A DNA stretch of 64,000 nucleotides from Globisporangium splendens (taxonomy: Eukaryota; Oomycota; Peronosporomycetes; Pythiales; Pythiaceae): the NCBI GenBank assembly GCA_006386115.1, contig VFIW01000015.1, positions 675,001 to 739,000 on the forward strand. Reading direction: 5' to 3'. The notes beneath the pieces are model-generated. The model saw only the letters and a list, made by a program, of their open reading frames with translations. It did not search any database and had not been told where the DNA came from. Numbering within the stretch: position 1 is the stretch's first letter; every line of letters starts with the position of its first letter. Shown here piece by piece: positions 53,624 through 61,972 of the stretch. The position numbers and the translations under genes were made by a program.

Positions 53624-54598
53624 TTATGGCTTTGTGATTGGCGGGAAAGGCAACAATGTGTCAACAATGTCAAAAATGGCGATTTTTGTGTGCAGAACTG
53701 CTGTTACTGTGCTACCTCTGTCCCACAAAAACGCAGTGTGTGCATTTAAGTGATTCAATACCACACCGCACAAAATAGATGCCTAACACTAAATCGCTAT
53801 TGCATCCAAAATGGCATCTTTTTCTTCGTTTAATCGCTTTTCCGATGCTAACGATAATTTTGCATGATCGCTTATTTGAGCCAATTATAGCTCTCTAGCT
53901 TGATTATTTATTACTTTTATCCAATCATCATTTTGCTTTTGGACTGCTATTTCTCAACAAAATAATCAACATTTTGCCTTCAGACATTTACTTTTTCGTT
54001 AAGACGAGTACCGTGTCTGTTTCACCAAAAGCTTTTTTTCTGTGAGGTGCTGGACAATAGAAATGCTCCGACAACTTCGTCCTGTCAAAACTGGACGATG
54101 CCGTCGGATGGTTTCTCGATGAAGGCTACAGCGCATTCTGTATAGTAACCTACCTCTGAGTCGATCCCCAACAAAAAGCGAAAAGCTGCACCAACGTTAT
54201 CGTGTCTGGAAAACAAGTGCGTTTATTAAACGGTCAGTCGAGTCTTACACATCGGTTCTTTAAATTGTTGTTGCGCTGTCCTATTGTTGGTGTTGTGCTC
54301 CTAAGAAAATCTGTTCGCACAGTAAACGGTGCATCATGTTTCTACAAATAAAACGATCATAACCTGTTTTCTGCAAAATGCTTGCACTCTGTAACCGGCT
54401 TTTAAACCGGTTTCCCCACAACTCACCACTCTTCTCTATGCGAAGTTTGCCTTTATAAACGAATATTACTTCTGGAAGGGTTTATAGATTGCGTGCCGAC
54501 TCTCGTTGCTCGTCACTCGCCCAAAAGAGCTCTTCGTTTCGGCGCACGACATCGAGAGAGAACGCGTCGCGCGGACACAACGCCACCGCCCGTCCACC
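53624..54598. other. Intergenic, AT-rich divergent spacer
   Basis: About 975 bp, clearly AT-richer than flanking genes, between divergent genes. No ORF of note and no terminal inverted repeat found. Confidence 0.4.
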
Positions 54599-56409
54599 AT
54601 GGCCAAGTCTGCGCTCTCGAGGATCGACTTCTTCCGGTGCGTGCGGTGTGTGATTATGCGCTTCCCCGTGGCTCGCAGGACACGTGGCGCTGTTGCCAGC
54701 ATCGAGCGCTTCAAGGGGGAGAATGCCCTATTCTCCCCATCGTATCTTCCGATTCTCATGCGCGCATGTGTGTGTTTATGTATTGCAGGAAGGTTCCGGA
54801 GGAATTGCAGATCGGTAGTGCGAGCGGCCGCTTCTTCTCGCTCTTTTCGTTCGCGCTCATGGGCTTTTTGATCATGTCGCACTACCAGTCGTACACGTAC
54901 ATGGGCACTAAGTCCATCGTGACTCTCGATGAGCACCAGGAAGACCGCCTACGCATCAACTTCAACGTGAGTCTACTCGCCGTGCCCTGCGCGCACGCGA
55001 GTGTCGACGTGTCGGACCACATGGGTCAGCGGTTCGTGAACGTCACGCGCCACATCCGCCACTTCCGCCTTGGCTCGAGCAAGGAGAGCAGCGAGGTCTC
55101 GCGTCTCGACGAGATCGTGATGGACGACCACGACAAGGGCATCCCCATCTGGGGTGGCACCGACCGGTCCACGCACATGGGCGTCCACTACTCGACTCCA
55201 CTCACGAACGACAACTTTGACGACTACATGCGCAAGTACGAGCTCGTGCTGGTCAACTTCTACGCGCCGTGGTGTCCGTTCTGCCAGCAGCTCAACCCGG
55301 AATGGGAACGCGCTGCTGCCCAGCTGGACGACCACCCAGAGTACAGCGAGCGCGTGAAGATGGCGTCTGTCGATTGCACTGACGACATGGCCACGTGGTT
55401 GTGCCGCCGTGCGCACATTCGAGCATTCCCTTCCATGCTGGTACGTTACGTATATATTGCGTCATGTTGCTGAGGAGATGCAAACTCATTGTGCTATTGT
55501 GCTTGACGCGTTTAGATCTACATGTATGGAAGCACGTCGACGCGATTCATCTACAACGGACCGCGTACTGCGCCGCATCTTCTCCAGTTTCTAGACCTGT
55601 TTTTCCGTCGACTCGAGCCGGACGCCGATTTCGCCGAGGAAGTCAACATGAATAGCAACACGCTCGGTCTCCCGATGCACGTCAACTACGAGAACCTGGA
55701 GGGCGTCAACCTGAAAAAAGTCCGACCCTCGGCGATCTCGAGCGACGCCGTCGAAGGCTGCGAGATCTCGGGCAGCCTCAGCGTCAACCGCGTCCCCGGC
55801 AAGCTCGTGTTCACGGCGCGCTCGAAGGAGCACTCGTTCGACTTTGGCGCCGTCAACGTCACGCACCGCGTCAACCACTTTTCCTTTGGCCAGATGAAGC
55901 GCTCCGAGCATCTTGTGGATGGCGCGCGGAAACTCGTGCCGTCGGAACGCTACCCGCTCGACAACAAGATCTTTTACGCCGAGAACGACAATATCACGAT
56001 CGAGCATTTCATGAACGTACGTCTCCCTTCTCCTAATTGCGATATGGAGTTTGTATGCTAACCATGTCGTATATGCTGTGTATTTCTGATTTTTCTTACT
56101 TAGGTTGTCGGTTTTGATCACGAAGACACGCGGAAGTCCATGTTCGACCTGGTCGAGCGCATTTACGAGTTCTCGGCAAGCAGCAACCAGTACAACGCCA
56201 CGAACACGCTGCCTGCCGCGTTGTTCTCGTTCGACATCTCGCCGCTGGTGATCCAGGTCGTCTCGGACTACATGCCGTTCTACCGCTTCATCACGTCGCT
56301 GTGCGCGGTCGTAGGCGGTGTGTTCACGGTGATCGGGCTCGTGGACTCGGGCGTATTCCACGCGATGAACTCCATCAAGAAGAAGCAGCAGCTAGGCAAA
56401 CTGAGCTAA
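54599..56409 (+). CDS. PDI-C type protein: Erv41/ERGIC domains with inserted thioredoxin domain, four exons
   Basis: Exons 54599-54636, 54789-55440, 55516-56016 and 56104-56409 join in frame to 498 residues. MAKSALSRIDFFRKVPEELQ and a membrane helix (FFSLFSFALMGFLIM) form the ERGIC N-terminal part. A thioredoxin domain follows with FYAPWCPFCQQLNPEW (active-site CPFC near residue 170). The COPII-coated Erv domain then runs from VEGCEISGSLSVNRVPGK to FSFDISPLVIQV, and a second helix (FITSLCAVVGGVFTVIGLVDSGVF) leads to the cytosolic tail KKKQQLGKLS. This fusion is known in plants (PDIL5-3/5-4) and protists. It cycles between ER and Golgi and probably handles disulphides in cargo. The 38-bp first exon is unusual but gives a perfect join. 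Confidence 0.92.
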
Positions 56410-56541
56410 GTGGGGACTAGACTTGCGGACGGCACTTAGATTCTCCTATGAACAACAATACAATAAAGCGAACGAAAGCCGACGGTTTTTAAAGTTTTTA
56501 TTCATCACAAAGCCACTTTTATAGACCTTTTTTGCCTTCTT

Positions 56542-58311
56542 TTATGGCCATTTGTGCGCGTGCAGGTACGATTTCACAGCCGAGAGCTTGCGATAATGCT
56601 GCGAGAGCGCCATGCCCCACACGTACAGATTGCCGACAGCGCAGCTCACGGAGAAGAGGATCAGCGGCACGAATGGGTACTTGGTGCCGACGCGAGGCAG
56701 CAGTGGGAACGCCATGGCGAGACACGTGGTGGCCACGAGCGCAAACAGATAGAGCTTCTCGAAGCCACTCATACTCACGGCGTTGGCCTTGATGTGTCTG
56801 GTTTTCAGCGAGTGCTTGATGAACGGATCCAGTGCGATGTACGCGAGCACGGCGTGGGTGATTGCGAGCAGCACCTTGGTGCCGTGCTCGGCAGACGTGA
56901 ACAACAGCGGGAACAGTGAGATCGTGCTGACGATGGACGCAAAGCGATAGAGTCGCATGTCGTTCACGCTCTCGGCTGCCATGAGTCCCAGGGGGAGGAT
57001 CACCTGCAGGATCGCCTTCTCGTGCACGTGGTACCCAAAGAGGAACGAGCACATCATGCAATACACGAGCGCACTCATGAAGAGTGACGAGTCCGGGTAC
57101 TTCCACACGCTGTAGAGCACCGGCAGCATCGTCACGAACGTCAGTGCTGCGCACACGATCGGCGGGATGGACGGCAAGATCGCAAAGCTCGCTTCCTGGA
57201 CGAGTCCTCCGCTCATGAGCGCCACCCCAGCGGTCGCGCCTGGGATCCCCACGAGCACGAGCAGCTTGTCCGCAAATGCATACAACGCCCACACGTTTGG
57301 CGCCCAGTACGCGTGACACAGACCGCGTTGCACAGGGAACAATCGGGAAAAAATCTGCTTGAGCCCGGCAATTGGATCTGGGTGGCTGACGAGAATGGAA
57401 CCGAACGCGAGTCCGAACACCGCGACGACGAGCGCGCCGAGCCGCAGGAAGCGGAAGAGCGAGAACGTGGTCTTGCCGTCGTAAAAGTTCTGGATCGTCT
57501 CGTGCATGTCCGTGTTAGAGATGGAGCGCTTGCGGCGACTCGTCTCTTCTTCGTCTTCTCCCGAGCCTTCGTCTTCGCTCGACGCCTGTGACACAGCGGC
57601 AGGCGAGGACGACGCGGACGGCGACGACTTGGCGTAGCAATGGTGGCCGAGCAGGTACACGAAGTAGAGCGGCGCGACGTAGAGGTAGATGTGCTTGAGC
57701 ATGAGCAGCACGGCGTAGAAGAACGCACCCTGGAGGTCTTTCTTCTGGCGGAACTTCGTCGCCGACAGGATGAGCAGACCGAGCAGCATCCCGTTGTATT
57801 GGAAGTGGATGTGGTCCACGTACAGCAGCCCCGCGTCGAACACCGTGAGTAGCATGATCACAAAGCGCTTGTACCGTGAGAACACGAGCTCCGTGGTCGT
57901 GACGCTCGGCCACGACGTGCAGAACGCGTAGATGGCGTAGAAGAGCACGGCGTCCGACGCGATCACGGACAGGCGCTGGAAGAGCAGCAGCGACGGCGTC
58001 ATGATGGGCGTGGCCGAAATCGCGATCATGCTCGGGTCGACGCGCGCAGCCGCCAGCGACAGCGCGTATTCGAAGTACGCGAAGAACGGCGGGTAGTCAA
58101 GCGTCCACTCGCTCGTGCGCTCATGGTACCAGTCGTGGCGCGGCAGCGCGTTCGTGAGCGCGAGCCAGTTGCGGTGCACCTCGAAGTCCGTGCTCGTGTA
58201 CGACGGCAGCAGAAGCAGCTTGAGCGCCACGGACGCCACAAAGAGCGCTGCGATGGACACATCCGCGCGCTTCTGCGCCAGCATGTGCGCCGCGCGTCCG
58301 GCCGTCGTCAT
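56542..58311 (-). CDS. ALG8: ALG8-like dolichyl-P-Glc glucosyltransferase
   Basis: 589 residues, single exon, many transmembrane helices. The luminal loop YTSTDFEVHRNWLALTNALP, followed by WYHERTSEWTLDYPPFFAYFEYALS, is the ALG6/ALG8 hallmark. The wording TSEWTLDYPPFFAxFE favours ALG8, which adds the second glucose to the lipid-linked oligosaccharide at the ER. HIHFQYNGMLLG and FGYHVHEKAILQVILPLGLMA also fit. A Ser/Glu-rich insertion (about residues 225-270) makes it longer than human ALG8 (526). It ends YLHAHKWP. It is convergent with the PDI-C gene, with 132 bp between stops. Confidence 0.9.
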   Translation of the reverse strand: MTTAGRAAHMLAQKRADVSIAALFVASVALKLLLLPSYTSTDFEVHRNWLALTNALPRHDWYHERTSEWTLDYPPFFAYFEYALSLAAARVDPSMIAISATPIMTPSLLLFQRLSVIASDAVLFYAIYAFCTSWPSVTTTELVFSRYKRFVIMLLTVFDAGLLYVDHIHFQYNGMLLGLLILSATKFRQKKDLQGAFFYAVLLMLKHIYLYVAPLYFVYLLGHHCYAKSSPSASSSPAAVSQASSEDEGSGEDEEETSRRKRSISNTDMHETIQNFYDGKTTFSLFRFLRLGALVVAVFGLAFGSILVSHPDPIAGLKQIFSRLFPVQRGLCHAYWAPNVWALYAFADKLLVLVGIPGATAGVALMSGGLVQEASFAILPSIPPIVCAALTFVTMLPVLYSVWKYPDSSLFMSALVYCMMCSFLFGYHVHEKAILQVILPLGLMAAESVNDMRLYRFASIVSTISLFPLLFTSAEHGTKVLLAITHAVLAYIALDPFIKHSLKTRHIKANAVSMSGFEKLYLFALVATTCLAMAFPLLPRVGTKYPFVPLILFSVSCAVGNLYVWGMALSQHYRKLSAVKSYLHAHKWP

Positions 58312-58694
58312 GATCGCTTTTGGAATGCTGGGGGGAATGTGTCCGTTGCTGTTCGATTAATACCTCTTTACAGTTGGTCATAGATTAATACTTCTAACTT
58401 TTAGTACGTATAAGTTGCATTTACCTCTTCAAATAAGGTAATCGCATTAATATGGCGTGTAGTAGTTAGGAGAGTTTTATGCCACGTCATCAAGACTGCA
58501 TTCTGAGCAAGGACGTCAAGGGGGTTCTTTAAACGCACAGTAGGAATAGTATTTAGAAATCAACAGGCAACAGCAGCCTTCTCTCGTCCTTCATGTGATG
58601 CACAACGCCCCGCAATTGTCCAAAAGAGAGACCTGCGCGTTCGCATCGCACTTGACACCAAAATCGTGCTGAGTATGTGGATGCTGCGCGTTGA
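58312..58694. other. Intergenic, about 380 bp
   Basis: ALG8 5' flank and Kazal 3' flank. AT-rich, with no feature seen. Confidence 0.4.
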
Positions 58695-59117
58695 TTAGCA
58701 CGCGTCGTCCTTGACCACGACGAGCGAGGGGTTGAGGCACTTGGCGTTGTCGAAGAGGCACTTGTTGTTGTACGTCTTGCCGTCCGAGCCGCACATCTGG
58801 TCCAGCTCGCGCGTGCAGTCCGTGTTGCACTTGCTCGCGTCGCCCGAGCTGATCGTCGTGCGCACGTGGATCTCGCTCTTCTTCTTCTCGTACTCCTCGC
58901 AGGACGTCTTTGCCACGAGCGTCAGCGCCGCGTCGTTGCACTTGGCGAACTCGAAGAGACAGTCGTTGGCGTAGTTCTTGCCGTCCGAGCCGCACACGGG
59001 CGTGTTGGCGCGCGCGTCGCACTTGACGGCCTTGCAGTCGCCCACGGCCGCCGCCGCGTCCACCAGCAGCAGCGCAGCGGCCACCATCAGGAAGCGCTTC
59101 GTCGTCGTCGTCAACAT
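58695..59117 (-). CDS. Secreted two-domain Kazal-type serine protease inhibitor
   Basis: 140 residues from the ATG at 59117, which opens a signal peptide (MLTTTTKRFLMVAAALLLVDAAAA, cleaved near residue 24). Two Kazal domains of six cysteines each follow, with the core repeated as PVCGSDGKNYANDCLFEFAKC and MCGSDGKTYNNKCLFDNAKC, the hallmark CGSDGKxYxNxC. A charged linker with a KKK tract separates them. Such inhibitors are secreted by oomycetes (EPI family) and block subtilisin-like proteases of hosts or competitors. The specificity residue cannot be assigned with confidence here. A solo-like LTR in the same orientation begins 580 bp upstream. Confidence 0.92.
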   Translation of the reverse strand: MLTTTTKRFLMVAAALLLVDAAAAVGDCKAVKCDARANTPVCGSDGKNYANDCLFEFAKCNDAALTLVAKTSCEEYEKKKSEIHVRTTISSGDASKCNTDCTRELDQMCGSDGKTYNNKCLFDNAKCLNPSLVVVKDDAC

Positions 59118-59696
59118 GGCTGCGTGTGTGTTCAAGTGAGTGCGTGCGTCTGGGAGTCTTTGCCTGCGGCGCAAGAGGTCGAATGAACAGCTCTTTTCGA
59201 GTGCTGCAATTGAGTCAGTCGCTGACTTTGGTCTGTCGCACAGACGTACAGTCGTTCCAACGACAAAAAACTATCAAACAGCATACCTCGACATTCAGTG
59301 ATGGTTGATTGCGTATTTTTAGCCAATCGCAGCGCTCCAACACAGATTCTGGTGGCGGACTGCAGTGAGTGGTGCACACTCAGATACGGACTATCTACCG
59401 TGTGGACGCGTTTGGAAGTGTCTAGATTATTGTTATTAGTGACAGCCAGGCTTGCATACAGACTTCAAATGCAGACCGTTATTTTAGCCAATAGTTTCAT
59501 CCGAACCCTGACTCGAACTCCTCTTTACATGCAGACAGCCACACAACCAGGCAGCGCAAAGAGCAACGTGGCGCAAATATGCCGCGACGAGACAGGCGGC
59601 AGAAGCTACTGCTAGCGCTCGTGAAAGCGTGGTCAGAGGCATGTCGAGAGGCGACGGAATAGAAGACGGAATTAAGGACGACGACGAGTTGTAATG
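59118..59696. other. Upstream region of the Kazal gene
   Basis: About 580 bp between the Kazal start and the inverted LTR. No retroelement coding sequence remains here. It probably contains the Kazal promoter. Confidence 0.4.
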
Positions 59697-60267
59697 TGTA
59701 AGAGGGCGCTGTCCACAACAGTCCCTCAAACACGGCACACACGCTTGTGCCAGAGGAAGCGATCTCCCGACTTGGAGGGAGGAACGAAGACTTGAGGGCT
59801 TGGAGGAAAATTTGCAACTGAATTAAAAATGGTTATGGTTCCTGTCGCTACTTACTAATGAACCCCAAGGGATCCTAGAGGTTTTATAACTAAAACCTAA
59901 ACATACACAATAAAACCTATGAATATGATATATAAAACCTTGGGTACACTGAGGTTGAACCTACGGGATCTTCTAGAAGCTTGAACTTCAAGTCTTATTT
60001 AAAATCCCTGCAAAGTGATTGGCTCGCGCCACTCACTCCAGGTGGCAGAGACACGTCGGTCTCGTCGCCAGTCCAGTTTCCCAAGCAGGAACCATCACTC
60101 AGTACTTGATTAGTACATGAATGTCATTGCTCAGTACTGATTAGTACATGAGAACAACATTCTGCACTGATCAGCACAGAGAACACTCATGACGTCATCG
60201 AATGACGTCACTGTAATGGGCTAAGGCTGCCATTACATGCAAGGTGGCTCTTTGTGTGCTTCACACA
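59697..60267 (-). mobile_element. Solo-like LTR in minus orientation
   Basis: Read on minus, this about 571-bp block follows the plus-strand LTR next to it through most of its length. Shared blocks include GTTCC..CTTGGG, CACTTTGCAGGGATTTTA-type and CTTCTAGA stretches, CAGGAACCAT, TTCAGTTGCA, GCCGTGTTTGAGG and the terminal CTCTTACA. It is diverged (roughly 70-75% by eye) and has its own TGT...ACA ends. No PBS, gag or flanking target-site duplication was found. Its start overlaps the start of the plus-strand LTR in a palindrome. Confidence 0.7.
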
Positions 60268-60820
60268 CCACCTTGTGGAAGTGCATTGTGGGTGCGAAGA
60301 TATTGGGTGAAGCACATAAAAGTGATTCCCACATGCACAGGTGATGTCATCGTCTGACGTTAGAGCAATCTGTGTCTGAGTTGAGTGTTGGTCGCTCGCA
60401 ATCATTGAGATTCGGCGTGATTACGCACAACAGTACTCAAGACATGTGAATGATGGTTCCTACTTGGGGAAGCAACACTGGTGACGAGACGGACGTGTCT
60501 CTACCACCTGAAGTGAGTGGCGCGAGCCAATCACTTCGCAGGGATTTTATACAAGACTTGAAGTCCAAGCTTCTAGAATATCCCGTAGGTTCATTCTCAA
60601 TGTACCCAATGTTTTATATATCAGATTCATAGTTTTTATTTCTGCATGTTTACGTTTTATGCATAAAACCTGTAGGAGTCCTAGTGGTGTTTTATATGTA
60701 GTGTCAGGAACCATAAGCTCATTTCAATTCAGTTGCATTTTTGCCAAGTTCCTCTCAAGTCTTCCTCTCAAGCGCAAGCGTGCGTGCCGTGTTTGAGGCT
60801 GTCTCGGATAGCCTCTTACA
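60253..60820 (+). mobile_element. 5' LTR of the Ty3/Gypsy element
   Basis: About 568 bp, from the TGTGTG of the central palindrome to TTACA, with a candidate primer-binding site right after. The 3' boundary is firm because homology to the inverted LTR ends there. The 5' boundary is inferred from the equal length of the two LTRs. The 3' LTR lies beyond the window. Confidence 0.7.
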
Positions 60821-60822
60821 CC

Positions 60823-60838
60823 TGGTAGCACTTCGTAG
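60823..60838 (+). other. Candidate primer-binding site
   Basis: TGGTAGCACTTCGTAG starts two bases after the LTR end, where a tRNA 3' CCA would pair. The matching tRNA was not identified. Confidence 0.4.
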
Positions 60839-60928
60839 TCCTTCCAACGACCAAGTCAAGACTCTACACAGACCGCTTGTGTAGCGTGCGCGGACATTCC
60901 AAGACCCCCTGTTCGATTGTGAGAAACA

Positions 60929-61972
60929 ATGGAAGGGATGGAGACGCCGATGGGTACGATGCCTGCAGAGATCGTGGAGCTGACGAATGAGCATTTCCCT
61001 CATTTGTCTAGCCACGAGTGGGCAGCCCTCGAGCGTATGCGAGCAGTCATCGGTGAGGCAGCTGTAATCAGCTTGCTGAGATCAGCGTCACCGGATGAGC
61101 AGAGGAATGCGGCTACGAGCTTCATGCATCACGAGATCATGAACACTCATCGACAGCCTGCAACTCCTGTCACGACGATGAGAGTGGCGCCTCTGAAGCT
61201 CGATGTATCTCCGTACCGTGGCGGAGAAAACGAACCTCTAGCGGGATGGTTCGTTGAGTTGGATGCAGCTATCACTGCAAGACAACTACGGGACCCAATG
61301 CAGCAAGTGTTGTTTGCGATGTCAAACCTTGCGGGTTGAGCCAAGAGTTGGGCGTATGGGAAGCGATTGGCGGAGCCACATCGCTTCTACGACCTAGACG
61401 ACTTCAAACGAGAGCTGAAGAGAGCTTTTGAGCCTCCGCAGAGCGAATTTCGAGTTCGTGCTGAGTTCTTAAAGCTTCGTCAGGGTAGATACGACCTACG
61501 CTCGTGCGCTCAACGAGCACGATACCTTGTGTCAAGTATCGTGAATGAGCCGATTGATGTCTCAACGCAAATTGTGACACTCATGGCAGGGCTCAATGAC
61601 GGTCCGATTCGGAACCAGCTGTTCCGCGAGTATCCGAAGACGCTGGATGAAGCCATCGAGCGAGCGATGCAAGAAGAATTCAGCATCAAGCAAGCCAAGT
61701 TCAACGGTTTCGGCCCTCGCCCTGTTCGACAACACGCAGTCACATACGACGGTCCAGAGCCGATGGACATCTCGTATGCCGATGCGACCGCTAACAGACA
61801 GCCACGCAATGACGGGAAGTGTTTCCGTTGCGGCAAGCCCGGTCACATCGCGAGAAATTGCAAGGTGTCCTTGCCAAGCCAGCAAGCGACACACGGTTCG
61901 CGATCGAATCGATCAGGCAGAGGCCGACGATTCGAGCGTTCCCAACAGCCAAAAAACGGGAACGACCAGTAG
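60929..61972 (+). pseudogene. Gag polyprotein with one in-frame TGA
   Basis: Open from the ATG at 60929 to TAG at 61970 except for TGA at 61337-61339. It sits in MSNLAG stop AKSWAYG, where most related Gags have Arg (GRAxxWA), so a CGA to TGA change is likely. The N part is helical, and the central LDVSPYRGGENEPLAGWF plus FKRELKRAFEPP is a typical retrotransposon Gag. The C end has the zinc knuckle CFRCGKPGHIARNC and a basic tail. It would make virus-like particles of the element. Length without the stop would be about 347 residues. Confidence 0.88.

Noticed and set aside
59500..59530. tRNA-like T-loop (GTTCGAGTC on minus)
   Set aside because: No acceptor stem, D-arm or anticodon arm could be placed around it.
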